64,000 bases of DNA from CAXSBR01 sp964236495 (GCA_964236495.1 CAXSBR010000008.1:1-64000), one strand, 5' to 3'; numbered from the stretch's first letter, positions 35,783 through 45,228 are shown. Numbers and translations: made by a program. The notes: generated from the letters alone by a model not told the origin.

Positions 35783-36825
35783 GTCACGCTGACCCGGTGG
35801 ACGTGGTGATCGCCGGCGGCGGACCGGCCGGCCTGGTGGCTGCTCTCTACGCCGCTCGAGCCGGGCTGCGCGCCGTCGTTGTCGATCCGCGCACCGGCCC
35901 GATCGACAAGGCCTGCGGCGAGGGTCTGATGCCCGGAGCGGTCAGGGCGTTGGCCGAGCTAGGTGTGGATCCGGCCGGAGCCTCGATTTCGGGCATCCGC
36001 TATCTCGACGCTCGCGGAAACCGAGCTGACGCGACGTTCCGGGCGGGTGCCGGCAGGGGAGTGCGGCGCACCGTCCTGCACGCGGCGCTCACTGCGGCGG
36101 TGCGGACAGCGGGCGTGGAGGTGCGCAGCGACAAGGTGCGCGATGTGCGGCAAAGCGCCACCGGCGTGGTCATCGGCCTCGGCAACGGAAGTCTGAACGC
36201 CGGATACCTCATTGCCGCCGACGGCCTGCACTCTCCGATCCGCGCTCAGCTGGGCCTGCGCCGACCTGCAGGGGGCGCACGCCGCTGGGGGCTGCGAGCG
36301 CATTTCGCGTGCCCCCCGTGGACGAGCTTCGTCGAGGTGCACTGGGGCGGCAATAGCGAGGCCTACGTGACTCCGGTGGGTACCGAGCAGGTAGGGGTGG
36401 CGGTGCTCAGCAGTCGGCAGAACGACTTCGCCACCGCGCTGCGTGCCTTTCCCGACCTGCACGCCCGGCTGGCCGGCTTCCACCCGGCCGGCGTGCGCGG
36501 TGCGGGACCGCTGCGCCAGCGCGCCGCCACACCGGTTGCCGGTCGCGTTCTCCTGGTCGGCGACGCCGCGGGTTACGTCGACGCTCTGACCGGCGAGGGG
36601 CTGGCGATCGCGTTTGCCGGCGCCCGCGTCGCCGTGGATGCCGTCGTCGCCGACGACCCCTCCCGCTACGCCCGCGACTGGCGACGGGTGTCGCGCCGCC
36701 CGCGTCTGCTCACCGAGGCCACGCTGTGGGCGAGCGGGCATCAGGTAGCGCGCACCGCAATGGTCCCTGCCGCAGCGCGATTGCCGATGATCTTCAGTCG
36801 CGCCGTCAACGAGTTGGCCCGCTGA
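35779..36825 (+). CDS. FAD-dependent monooxygenase / geranylgeranyl-reductase-family flavoprotein
   Basis: GTG 35779 overlaps the previous stop (GTGA). The 348-residue protein starts with the Rossmann FAD motif VVIAGGGPAGLVAALYAARA, then GEGLMPGAVRALAELG, LIAADGLHSPIRAQLGL (DG motif) and GRVLLVGDAAGYVDALTGEG (GD motif). This set fits p-hydroxybenzoate-hydroxylase-fold enzymes; in srs-type clusters the counterpart SrsC hydroxylates the alkylresorcinol ring towards a quinone. A prenyl-chain reductase is the alternative. Confidence 0.82.
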   Translation: MSHADPVDVVIAGGGPAGLVAALYAARAGLRAVVVDPRTGPIDKACGEGLMPGAVRALAELGVDPAGASISGIRYLDARGNRADATFRAGAGRGVRRTVLHAALTAAVRTAGVEVRSDKVRDVRQSATGVVIGLGNGSLNAGYLIAADGLHSPIRAQLGLRRPAGGARRWGLRAHFACPPWTSFVEVHWGGNSEAYVTPVGTEQVGVAVLSSRQNDFATALRAFPDLHARLAGFHPAGVRGAGPLRQRAATPVAGRVLLVGDAAGYVDALTGEGLAIAFAGARVAVDAVVADDPSRYARDWRRVSRRPRLLTEATLWASGHQVARTAMVPAAARLPMIFSRAVNELAR

Positions 36826-37080
36826 CGCACTGAGGTGGCGCCACCGTAGCTGGGCAATGAGAAATGCGATAGAAACTTGGTCACGATCAGGATGAGGTCC
36901 GCTCAGATCGTTCCGTGGAGCTTGTTGTGCTGACTAAGGTGCCAGTCAACCTGCGGAGCGGGTCGCAGTCGCTGACGCCGGACCCGGCGTTCGTCCCGGC
37001 GCGAAGGAGGATCGACGATTCATGCAGCGTGGTGATCGACCGGTCGCTACCGGGCCGAGCGTGCGACCAGCACTCTGGAC

Positions 37081-38079
37081 GTGCTGGTGACTGCTCCGCT
37101 GGAAGTGTCGCGCGAGGACGTCGAAGCGCCGTCGGACGCCGAGGTGCAAGACCTCGGCAAGGTGATCGAGGGCCGGTCGCTCGGCCAGATCGCGTGGACC
37201 CGGCTCAAGCGGGACAAGGTCGCGCTGGGCGGCGGCATCGTCGTGCTGCTGCTGATCGTGATCGCCATCTTCGCGCCGCTGATTGTCAAGTTGCTGGCTC
37301 ATCCGCCCAACGAGCCCCACTACGAGCAACTCAACGACGTCCAGATGCCGTTGAACAAGCATGGCGGCATAAACGGTCGCTATCTGTTCGGCGTCGAGCC
37401 GCAGAACGGCCGGGACCTGTTCAGCCGCACCCTCTACGGTGCGCAGATCTCACTGCTGATCGCATTTCTGTCGACGCTGCTGGCGGTCGTCATCGGCACG
37501 GTGCTGGGCATCGTTGCCGGCTATTTCGGCGGCTGGGTGGATACGCTGATCGGCCGGATCATGGACATCTTCCTGGCCTTTCCGTTGCTGTTGTTCGCCA
37601 TCGCTCTGGTCGGCGTACTACCCACCAAGGCCTTCGGGCTCACCGGCAATCCGCTGCGTATCGCGGTGATGGTTTTCATCATCGGCTTCTTCAGCTGGCC
37701 CTACATCGGACGCATCATTCGCGGACAGACGCTGTCCTTGCGCGAGCGCGAGTTCGTCGACGCCGCCCGCAGCCTGGGCGCCCGCAGCCCCTACATCATC
37801 TTCCGAGAGCTCCTGCCCAACATCGTCGCGCCCATCCTGATCTACTCGACGCTGCTCATCCCTACCAACATCCTCTTCGAAGCCGGTCTGTCGTACCTGG
37901 GCGTCGGCGTCATTCCGCCGCGGGCCAGCTGGGGCGGCATGCTGTCCGACGCCACGAATTTCTACCAGGTGGACCCGGAGTTCCTATTCCCGCCAGGCGT
38001 GGCGATCTTTGTCACCGTCCTGGCGTTTAACCTCTTCGGCGACGGGCTGCGAGACGCCTTGGACCCGCGCGCCCGGTAA
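37081..38079 (+). CDS. oppC: Oligopeptide ABC transporter permease (OppC type)
   Basis: The 332-residue protein has the N-terminal OppC extension ending in a first transmembrane helix (GGIVVLLLIVIAIFAPLIV), then FGVEPQNGRDLFSRTLYGAQ at the start of the permease core. It has five further helices and the cytoplasmic EAA loop EFVDAARSLGARSPYIIFRE that contacts the ATPase. GTG 37081 and GTG 37087 are both possible starts. It is the first gene of the transporter, upstream of the binding protein. Confidence 0.88.
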   Translation: MLVTAPLEVSREDVEAPSDAEVQDLGKVIEGRSLGQIAWTRLKRDKVALGGGIVVLLLIVIAIFAPLIVKLLAHPPNEPHYEQLNDVQMPLNKHGGINGRYLFGVEPQNGRDLFSRTLYGAQISLLIAFLSTLLAVVIGTVLGIVAGYFGGWVDTLIGRIMDIFLAFPLLLFAIALVGVLPTKAFGLTGNPLRIAVMVFIIGFFSWPYIGRIIRGQTLSLREREFVDAARSLGARSPYIIFRELLPNIVAPILIYSTLLIPTNILFEAGLSYLGVGVIPPRASWGGMLSDATNFYQVDPEFLFPPGVAIFVTVLAFNLFGDGLRDALDPRAR

Positions 38080-38191
38080 GCCGGCAACGGCAAGCCGGTA
38101 ATCAGTAACTGCTATGAGTCATCAAACGAGTAAACGGCAACAAGCCGACCGGGAATACGAGCCCAATCAAACAGATAGGGGTAGCAACACA

Positions 38192-40048
38192 ATGAAGAAC
38201 ACACGATTACTGGTAGGGGTGGCCGCGACAGCGGCTGTGGCTACCGCGCTGTCAGCATGCGGCAGTAGCGGCGGCAAGACGACGGGGCCGAGCACCAGCG
38301 GGGGCAGCAGCGCCACCGCCGGTGCTACCAGCGGCACGAGCACCAGCGGCGGGGGGTCAAGCTCAACGTCGACCCCGTCGTCGAATACGTCGAGCATCAA
38401 GGGCCAGAACGACGCCTTGGGCAAGGTGTTCCAGGCCTCCGATACCAAGGGTGGCACGCTGCGGATGGCCAACACCGGCGACTGGGATTCGCTGGACCCA
38501 GCAGACACCTACTACGCCTATTCCTGGAACTTCATCCGCAACTATGGGCGTTCACTCACGGTATTCAAGTCCGGACCGGGTACACCGGTCGTCGTTCCCG
38601 ACCTCGCCACGTCGCTGGGTAAGCCCAGCAACGGCAACAAGACCTGGACCTACACCTTGCGCAAGGGTGTCAAGTATGAGGACGGCACCGTCGTCACGTC
38701 CAAGGACGTCAAGTACGCCGTCGAGCGCAGCCTGGACAAGACCACCTTCCCGAACGGGCCCACCTACTTCAACGACTACCTCGACCTCAAGGGCTACACC
38801 TCGCCCTACAAGGACAAAGACCCCAACAAGCTGGGCCTCAAGGCGATCGAGACGCCCAACGACAGCACGATCATCTTTCATCTGAAGAAGGCGTTCGCCG
38901 GCTTCGACTACTTCGCCCAGTTGCCCAGCACCATCCCGGTGCCGCAGAAAAAGGACACCGGCAGCAAGTACAAGCAGCACGTGGTGTCCTCGGGTCCGTA
39001 CATGTTCAAGTCCAACACCCTGGGCAAGGGCTTTACGATGGTGCGCAATCCGAACTATGACCCCGCCACTGATCCCGCTACCGGTAGGAAGCCGCTGGTC
39101 GACGAAATCGACGTGCAGACGAATGTCAACGCCGACGACATCGACAACCGGCTGATGTCGGGCGACCTGGATGTCGACATCGCTGGGACGGGCGTGCAGT
39201 CTGCGGCGCAAGCCAAGATCGCCGGTAACCCGTCCCTGGGCGCCAACAGTGATCTCGCGCCCAGCCCGCGCACCTGGTACGCCGGCATCAACGGCGACGT
39301 CGCCCCGTTGAACAATATCGACTGCCGCAAGGCCGTCATCTTCGCCGCCGATAAGTCGGCGCTGCTGCGGGCATACGGCGGTAAGACCGGTGGCACGCTC
39401 GCCAGCAGTCTGCTGCCGCCGCTGATCCCGGGCTACGCCAAGAACGACCTCTACAACGCCGAGAGCATGCCCAACGGTGACGTCGCCTCGGCCAAGGCCG
39501 AGCTGACCAAGTGCGGCAAACCCTCCGGTTTCTCGACCACGATGTCTTATCGCAGCGACCGGCCCAAGGAGAAGTTGGTGGCCGAGGCAATGCAGGCGGC
39601 GCTGGATAAGGTCGGCATCAAGCTGTCCCTCAAGGGCTTCCCGCAGGGCGACTACTACAAGCTCTACGCCGGCAAGCCCGCCTACGCCAAGGCCAACGGC
39701 CTGGGCATCATGACGTCGGGGTGGGCTGCTGACTGGCCCGACGGCTACGGCTTCCTGGCCCAGATCGTGGACAGCCGCGTCATCCGCGCCGCCGGTGGTA
39801 ACACCAACCTGACGGTCAAGGACCCGGCCGTGGACGCCATGCTGGACAAGGCGATCAACACCGTGGACAAGCCCGCTCGCGAGGCGCTGTGGGGACAGAT
39901 CGACAAGGCGGTCATGGGTACCGGCTACGTCTTGCCCTACGTCTGGGGGTCGAGCTTCCTGTACCGGCCGAAGAATCTGACGAACCTTTTCGTCAGCAAC
40001 GCCTTCGGCATGTACGACTACGCAGCGATCGGTACCAACCGCAAGTAG
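38192..40048 (+). CDS. oppA: Oligopeptide-binding lipoprotein (SBP family 5)
   Basis: ATG 38192 (not the in-frame 38114) gives a normal signal: KNTRLLVGVAATAAVATALS then lipobox LSAC with the acylated Cys at about 23. A 50-residue Gly/Ser/Thr linker follows. The family 5 binding protein begins at GGTLRMANTGDWDSLDPADT and includes YEDGTVVTSKDVKYAVERSL and MTSGWAADWPDGYGFLAQI. 618 residues. It captures peptides or similar ligands outside the cell and delivers them to OppBC. AGGGG lies about 10 nt upstream. Confidence 0.9.
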   Translation: MKNTRLLVGVAATAAVATALSACGSSGGKTTGPSTSGGSSATAGATSGTSTSGGGSSSTSTPSSNTSSIKGQNDALGKVFQASDTKGGTLRMANTGDWDSLDPADTYYAYSWNFIRNYGRSLTVFKSGPGTPVVVPDLATSLGKPSNGNKTWTYTLRKGVKYEDGTVVTSKDVKYAVERSLDKTTFPNGPTYFNDYLDLKGYTSPYKDKDPNKLGLKAIETPNDSTIIFHLKKAFAGFDYFAQLPSTIPVPQKKDTGSKYKQHVVSSGPYMFKSNTLGKGFTMVRNPNYDPATDPATGRKPLVDEIDVQTNVNADDIDNRLMSGDLDVDIAGTGVQSAAQAKIAGNPSLGANSDLAPSPRTWYAGINGDVAPLNNIDCRKAVIFAADKSALLRAYGGKTGGTLASSLLPPLIPGYAKNDLYNAESMPNGDVASAKAELTKCGKPSGFSTTMSYRSDRPKEKLVAEAMQAALDKVGIKLSLKGFPQGDYYKLYAGKPAYAKANGLGIMTSGWAADWPDGYGFLAQIVDSRVIRAAGGNTNLTVKDPAVDAMLDKAINTVDKPAREALWGQIDKAVMGTGYVLPYVWGSSFLYRPKNLTNLFVSNAFGMYDYAAIGTNRK

Positions 40049-40070
40049 GGCACTACGTCACTGGCACCGT

Positions 40071-40112
40071 GTTCGACTCGCCTGGTTCGACTCGCCTGGT
40101 TCGACTCGCCTG
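40071..40112 (+). repeat. 14-bp triple tandem repeat after oppA
   Basis: GTTCGACTCGCCTG occurs three times without interruption (40071, 40085, 40099) directly downstream of the oppA stop, before a strong hairpin. Confidence 0.9.
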
Positions 40113-40159
40113 GATCGAAAGCCTTACCTGAGCGGAAGTGGGTGAAGGCCATCTCGCCG

Positions 40160-40191
40160 CACCGGGGTTCAGCAGCCGCTGAACCCCGGTG
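40160..40191 (+). terminator. Perfect 14-bp hairpin between oppA and oppB
   Basis: Arms CACCGGGGTTCAGC (40160-40173) and GCTGAACCCCGGTG (40178-40191) enclose a 4-nt loop. No U-run follows. Located 17 nt before the oppB start, it more likely acts as an intra-operon attenuator or as a 3' stabiliser of the abundant oppA mRNA than as a full terminator. Confidence 0.7.
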
Positions 40192-40207
40192 AGGTCCGGC
40201 CGTACGC

Positions 40208-41221
40208 GTGTTTGCATACATCGTCCGGCGCCTGATCGGCGCCCTCATGCTGCTCGTCGTCATCTCTGCGGTGACGTTCGGCATCTTCTTCCTGCTGCCG
40301 CGAATAAGTGGTGCCTCGGCCGACGACCTGGCCTCGCGGTACGCGGGCAAGAGCGCTGATGCCGCGCAGATCCACCAGCTGGCCAAGAAGCTCGGGTTCA
40401 CCGACCCGATCTGGATTCAGTACTGGCACTTCATCAAGTCCATCGTCGTCGGCGCGAACTACAGCACCGGCGCGGGTACCGACCACTGCCCCGCGCCGTG
40501 CCTGGGTTATTCGTTCATCACCCAGCAGCCGGTGCTGCCCGACTTGGAGAACCGGATCCCGGTGACCTTGGCGCTGGCTCTGGGTGCGGCCGTCCTATGG
40601 CTCGTCGGTGGTGTGGCCGCCGGTGTGCTGTCGGCGCTCAAGCGGGGCAGTATTTTCGACCGCACCGCAATGGGCGTGGCGCTGGCCGGCGTCTCGCTGC
40701 CCATCTTCTTCACCGGCCTGCTGTCGCTGTCGGTGTTCAGTTACACCCTGCACTGGACGAAACCCGGTGGCACGAATCCCTTCGACGCCCACACGCCCTG
40801 GGGCTTCGTCGAGGCGCTGATCCTGCCGTGGATCACGCTGGCGTTCCTCTACGCGGCGGGCTACGCGCGGCTCACCCGCGCCGGCATGCTCGACACCATG
40901 AACGAGGATTATGTGCGCACCGCGCGGGCCAAAGGGCTCAGCGAAAGCGACGTCGTCGTCAAGCACGGCCTGCGCGCGGCACTGACGCCCATCCTCACCA
41001 TCTTCGGCCTGGACCTCGGGCTACTGCTCGGCGGCGCCGTCCTCACCGAGAGCACATTCTCCTTGCCCGGCATCGGGCAGTACGCGATCGAAGCAATCAA
41101 GTCCAACGACCTGCCCAAGGTACTGGGCGTGACGCTCACCGGCGCGTTCTTCATCGTCATAGCGAATCTGGTGGTGGATCTGTTGTATGCCGTCGTAGAC
41201 CCCCGGGTGCGAGTGCGATGA
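40208..41221 (+). CDS. oppB: Oligopeptide ABC transporter permease (OppB type)
   Basis: The 337-residue protein starts VFAYIVRRLIGALMLLVVIS, the usual OppB N-terminal helix, followed by an external loop with a Cys pair (DHCPAPCLGYS), five more helices and the EAA loop EDYVRTARAKGLSESDVVVK. GTG 40208; its TGA overlaps the oppD ATG (ATGA). Confidence 0.88.
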   Translation: MFAYIVRRLIGALMLLVVISAVTFGIFFLLPRISGASADDLASRYAGKSADAAQIHQLAKKLGFTDPIWIQYWHFIKSIVVGANYSTGAGTDHCPAPCLGYSFITQQPVLPDLENRIPVTLALALGAAVLWLVGGVAAGVLSALKRGSIFDRTAMGVALAGVSLPIFFTGLLSLSVFSYTLHWTKPGGTNPFDAHTPWGFVEALILPWITLAFLYAAGYARLTRAGMLDTMNEDYVRTARAKGLSESDVVVKHGLRAALTPILTIFGLDLGLLLGGAVLTESTFSLPGIGQYAIEAIKSNDLPKVLGVTLTGAFFIVIANLVVDLLYAVVDPRVRVR

Positions 41222-42327
41222 GCCGGCCTTCCGCCGGCGCGGGCGCCACGGCCCTGACTCCGAACGCCGGCGTCGTGCCGCTGGCCACCGGCAACGATCC
41301 GTCGTCCACCGGGCCGGTGCTCGACGTGCGCGACCTGCGCGTGCACTTCAAGACCGAGGACGGCGTCGTCAAATCCGTAGACGGGTTGTCCTTCGCCGTC
41401 GAGCGGGGCAAGACGTTGGGCATCGTCGGCGAATCAGGGTCGGGCAAGAGCGTCACCAGCATGTCGATCATGGGCCTGCACGATCGGCGGGCCGCCGAAA
41501 TCACCGGTGAGATCCGGCTGGCGGGCGAGGAGCTGATCTCGGCCGGCCCTCGTCGCATCCGTCAGCTCCGCGGCAAGAACATGGCGATGATCTTCCAAGA
41601 CCCACTCTCGGCAATGCACCCCTTCTACACGGTGGGCCACCAGATCATCGAGGCCTACCAGGTGCACAACAAGGTCAGCAAGAAGGCCGCCCGCGACCAC
41701 GCGATCGACATGCTTGCCAAGGTCGGCATTCCGCAGGCCAAGTCGCGGGTAGACGACTACCCGCACCAGTTCTCCGGCGGAATGCGCCAGCGCGCGATGA
41801 TTGCGATGGCGCTGTCCTGCGATCCGGAGCTGTTGATTGCCGACGAGCCGACGACGGCGCTGGACGTGACGGTGCAAGCCCAGATCCTGGACCTGATCCG
41901 CGATCTGCAGCAGGAGTTCAACTCCGCGGTCATCATCATCACCCACGACCTCGGGGTAGTCGCCGAACTGGCCGACGACATCCTGGTGATGTACGCCGGA
42001 CGCGCGGTGGAATACGCCAGCGCGACCGAGATCTTCACCCACGCCCAGCACCCCTACACCTGGGGTCTGCTGGCATCGATGCCGCGCCTGGACCGAGACC
42101 GCACCGACCGGCTGCAGCCGATACCCGGTTCGCCGCCGAGTCTGATCAACGTGCCCAGCGGCTGCGCTTTTCATCCCCGCTGCGCTTACGACGAACTCAA
42201 CGGAGGGCTCAGCGAGACCAAGCGCCCAGAACTGCACGACATCGGTGCCGGCCACAAGATCGCCTGCCACCTTCTGGAAGCTGAACGGGAACGAATCTGG
42301 GAGACCGACATCAAGGCCAAGCTATGA
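41218..42327 (+). CDS. oppD: Oligopeptide ABC transporter ATPase (OppD type)
   Basis: ATG 41218 is coupled to oppB. The 369-residue protein has Walker A GIVGESGSGKSVT, the Q-loop MIFQDPLSAMHPFY, signature QFSGGMRQRAMIAMAL, Walker B LLIADEPTTALDV and His switch IIITHDLGVVAE. It also has the Opp-type C-terminal Cys segment CAFHPRCAYDELNGG. With OppF it powers the OppBC permease. Confidence 0.93.
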   Translation: MSRPSAGAGATALTPNAGVVPLATGNDPSSTGPVLDVRDLRVHFKTEDGVVKSVDGLSFAVERGKTLGIVGESGSGKSVTSMSIMGLHDRRAAEITGEIRLAGEELISAGPRRIRQLRGKNMAMIFQDPLSAMHPFYTVGHQIIEAYQVHNKVSKKAARDHAIDMLAKVGIPQAKSRVDDYPHQFSGGMRQRAMIAMALSCDPELLIADEPTTALDVTVQAQILDLIRDLQQEFNSAVIIITHDLGVVAELADDILVMYAGRAVEYASATEIFTHAQHPYTWGLLASMPRLDRDRTDRLQPIPGSPPSLINVPSGCAFHPRCAYDELNGGLSETKRPELHDIGAGHKIACHLLEAERERIWETDIKAKL

Positions 42328-43643
42328 GTGAGCATCGCAGCGACGAAGGAGCGCGGAGCGGAGCGATTGGAGGCTCTGCGAGTGCGATCGGTAGCTCGAG
42401 TGACCACGGCGGGGCGACCAGCTTGAGGAAGGGTGGAAGCGGCGTCAAGGCTGAGCATGGCGAGGCGCTGTTGCAGGTCAGCGGACTGGAGCAACACTTC
42501 CCGGTGCGCCGAGGTCTTCTGCAGCGCAAGGTCGGCGCGGTGCGCGCCGTTGACGGCATCGACTTCCAGGTCAAGCGCGGGGAGACCTTCGCCATCGTCG
42601 GCGAGTCCGGCTGCGGCAAGACCACGACCGGGCGGATGCTCACCCGACTGATCGAGCCCACGGGCGGGCGCATTGACTTCGACGGCCGCGACATCACCCA
42701 CCTGTCGACCGGCCAGATGCGCCCGCTACGCCGCGACATGCAGATCATCTTTCAGGATCCGTTCTCTTCGTTGAACCCTCGTCACACCGTGGGCACCATC
42801 GTCGGCACGCCCTTCCGCCTCCAGAACATCAAGACCGAGCACGGCACGAAGCGTGCGGTGCAAGACCTGCTGGCGCTGGTGGGCCTGAACCCCGAGCACT
42901 ACAACCGGTATCCGCACGAGTTCTCCGGCGGGCAGCGTCAGCGCATCGGCATCGCGCGGGCGCTGGCGCTGCGGCCCAAACTGATCGTTGCCGACGAGCC
43001 GGTGTCCGCGCTGGACGTGTCGATTCAGGCGCAGGTCGTCAACCTGCTCGAGGATCTACAGAACGAATTCGACCTCACCTACATCGTCATCGCCCACGAC
43101 CTGTCGGTGGTCCGGCATATGTCTGACACCGTGGCCGTGATGTATCTGGGCAAGCTGGTGGAGATCGCCGATCGCACCAGCCTGTACGAGCGTCCGATGC
43201 ATCCCTACACCGTCGCGCTGCTGTCGGCTGTCCCGGTGCCCAATCCTGATCGCGAGACGCGCCAGGAACGAATCCGGCTCCAGGGCGACCCGCCCAGCCC
43301 GCTCAACCCGCCGCCGGGCTGCCGCTTCCACACCCGGTGTTGGAAGGCTCAGGAGATCTGCAAATCGGCGGAGCCGCCGCTGGCCGCGCTGGACAATCAC
43401 GCCGTCGATGCCTCCAGGGCAACGCATCGGGTTGCCTGCCACTTCCCCGAGAACGTCGACGACCCGCGTGCCAACGTGCGCCGATCCATCGGCCCGATCG
43501 AGGTGCCGGCGTCAGCCGCGGCAACAGCACCGGACCCGGATCCCACGCTCGTGGACCACGTCGACGGCGATGTCTCCACCGCCGATGCCGACCGAAGTCG
43601 GAGTGGCGCGGACGTTCCCAACCGGGAGCTCTTTCACGACTGA
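42324..43643 (+). CDS. oppF: Oligopeptide ABC transporter ATPase (OppF type) with repeat-encoded N terminus
   Basis: ATG 42324 overlaps the oppD stop (ATGA). The first residues MSEHRSDEGARSGAIGG are encoded by a copy of the dispersed repeat, and a 40-residue low-complexity lead follows. The ATPase then starts at ALLQVSGLEQHFPV. Walker A is AIVGESGCGKTTTGRM, Q-loop IIFQDPFSSLNPRH, signature EFSGGQRQRIGIARAL, Walker B LIVADEPVSALDV; the Cys segment is CRFHTRCWKAQEIC. A C-terminal acidic Ala/Asp-rich tail of about 55 residues is also unusual. Confidence 0.92.
   Translation: MSEHRSDEGARSGAIGGSASAIGSSSDHGGATSLRKGGSGVKAEHGEALLQVSGLEQHFPVRRGLLQRKVGAVRAVDGIDFQVKRGETFAIVGESGCGKTTTGRMLTRLIEPTGGRIDFDGRDITHLSTGQMRPLRRDMQIIFQDPFSSLNPRHTVGTIVGTPFRLQNIKTEHGTKRAVQDLLALVGLNPEHYNRYPHEFSGGQRQRIGIARALALRPKLIVADEPVSALDVSIQAQVVNLLEDLQNEFDLTYIVIAHDLSVVRHMSDTVAVMYLGKLVEIADRTSLYERPMHPYTVALLSAVPVPNPDRETRQERIRLQGDPPSPLNPPPGCRFHTRCWKAQEICKSAEPPLAALDNHAVDASRATHRVACHFPENVDDPRANVRRSIGPIEVPASAAATAPDPDPTLVDHVDGDVSTADADRSRSGADVPNRELFHD
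42327..42370 (+). repeat. Single copy of the GTGAGCATCG repeat at the oppD/oppF junction
   Basis: GTGAGCATCGCAGCGACGAA followed by GGAGCGCGGAGCGGAG matches the 13.8-kb unit almost perfectly. It begins 3 nt after the first base of the oppF ATG and is translated in frame. Confidence 0.88.
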
Positions 43644-43771
43644 ACCGCCACCAACTGTGCCCGTCGCGAGGTCCGCACCGGCGCCACGAGCTTCGCCGTG
43701 GCGGTGCGAACCCGCAGACGAGCTCCAGTAGCCTGTGACCATTCCGAAGCCGTAGTCCGTGGGAGCGCGCA

Positions 43772-44524
43772 TTGTCCAAGAACCGTCATCAGTTCCTCGC
43801 GGCGTTGCACGAGCTCGTTCGTCCGCGCACGTACCTCGAGATCGGCGTCAATGACGGGCGCAGCCTGACCTTGTCGCGGGTGCCCACGGTCGGTGTCGAT
43901 CCGGCATTCAAGGTGACGAGCGAGATACGCACGAACATCCACCTGGCCCGGTCCACGAGCGACGAGTTCTTCGCTCGCCGAGATCCATTGGCGCACCTGC
44001 CGATGCCAGTACTCGACCTTGCGTTCATCGACGGTATGCACCTGTCCGATTTCACCCTGCGTGACTTCATGAACGTGGAGCGGTTCTGTAAGCCGGGCTC
44101 GGTGATCATCCTGGACGACATGCTCTCGCGCAACATCGACGAAGCGGCGCGCTTACGACACACCGGCCCGTGGACCGGTGACGTCTACAAGGTGCTGACC
44201 GCGCTGCGCGAGCTGCGTCCAGACCTCATCACACTCGAGGTCAACACGGTCGGCAGCGGCGTGGGCATGGTGCTGCTGCCCGACCCGACCTCGACGGTGC
44301 TGCTCGAGCACTACGACCGACTGGTAGGCGAGATGGTGTCGCCAGACCCACAGGATGTGCCGGCAGAGGTACTGGGCCGGACCCGCGCCGTCGACCCGGA
44401 CGTCATCGCAGCCAGCCCGATCTGGGCTGACTGGGTGCACCTGCGCAACCGCCACCGGCGTACAGACGCCGCTGAGTACCGGTCGTTGCTGGCCGGTCAA
44501 ACCTGGGCCCATACCCCGCGCTGA
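43772..44524 (+). CDS. Class I SAM-dependent methyltransferase (Methyltransf_24-like)
   Basis: The TTG start at 43772 yields 250 residues beginning LSKNRHQFLAALHELVRPRT. Motif I is YLEIGVNDGRSLTL (SAM binding), followed by VPTVGVDPAFKV, VLDLAFIDGMHLSDFTLRDF with the metal/acidic motif of this group, and GSVIILDDMLSRN. This group often modifies surface glycans or O-antigen-type sugars. The next genes are cell-surface polymer genes, so a role in decorating that polymer is plausible but unproven. Confidence 0.78.
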   Translation: MSKNRHQFLAALHELVRPRTYLEIGVNDGRSLTLSRVPTVGVDPAFKVTSEIRTNIHLARSTSDEFFARRDPLAHLPMPVLDLAFIDGMHLSDFTLRDFMNVERFCKPGSVIILDDMLSRNIDEAARLRHTGPWTGDVYKVLTALRELRPDLITLEVNTVGSGVGMVLLPDPTSTVLLEHYDRLVGEMVSPDPQDVPAEVLGRTRAVDPDVIAASPIWADWVHLRNRHRRTDAAEYRSLLAGQTWAHTPR

Positions 44525-44639
44525 CACCCCGCGTCTCAGTCCGCGCCCGCCGCCTCGGCCCTCCAGAGCGGCGCTTGGCTCGGCAGCGACGCACTCTTGC
44601 ACCCTGCTTCATCCCTGCCGACCGATAGAAGGTCTGACC

Positions 44640-45149
44640 ATGGCAAAGCCAGTCACTACCAGCTGGGCTTACAGCTACGCCCATTACGTCGACGGCGGTC
44701 TGCGGCTCGATATGCAGGTGTCTGATCTCGACGCGGCCAACGCCGCCGGGGCCCGCGTGCAGATCCGCCACGAGAAGGCGACCAAGACGGCGCCGGCGAT
44801 CGTCGGGGCCAACAGTCTGGGCGTGCATATCGAGGCGGCATTCCCGCCGGCGAAACTGCGCACGGGGGTGTGGCAGCTGTGGCTCAGCCCTCGTGCGGGT
44901 GCGAAGTACGAACCGGTCGACGCGCGAGTGATAGTCGCTGTCAACAAACCGGTGGCCTTGCTTACCGGCACCATGCCGGCGTCGATGACGCCCGATCCGG
45001 TTCACACCGTCACGCAGCGACGCAAGGTTCTACGCAAGCTCGGCACTGCTGCCGATCGCGTGCTCGTCGAACTTCCGCCCAAGCGTGCTCAGCAGGTGCG
45101 TGGCGTCCTGCGTACGGCCGCCCGCAAGGCCGTGTCCGTGCTGCCCTGA
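44640..45149 (+). CDS. Hypothetical protein in the surface-polymer cluster
   Basis: ATG 44640 is preceded by GAAGG. The 169-residue product (MAKPVTTSWAYSYAHYVDGG) is mostly beta-rich with a Gln/Trp-containing strand (TGVWQLWLSPRAG) and a basic helical C terminus (RRKVLRKLGTAADRVLVEL). No membrane segment or signal. Similar small beta-sandwich proteins often accompany teichoic-acid-type glycosyl or polyol-phosphate transferases; I recognise no named family. Confidence 0.6.
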   Translation: MAKPVTTSWAYSYAHYVDGGLRLDMQVSDLDAANAAGARVQIRHEKATKTAPAIVGANSLGVHIEAAFPPAKLRTGVWQLWLSPRAGAKYEPVDARVIVAVNKPVALLTGTMPASMTPDPVHTVTQRRKVLRKLGTAADRVLVELPPKRAQQVRGVLRTAARKAVSVLP

Positions 45150-45228
45150 GGCCAGTCGACGTGCTGATCACCGAACTTCATGGGGTGTTGGCCGCCTCCC
45201 CGGACGTCGACTCACCTACCCGTACGCC

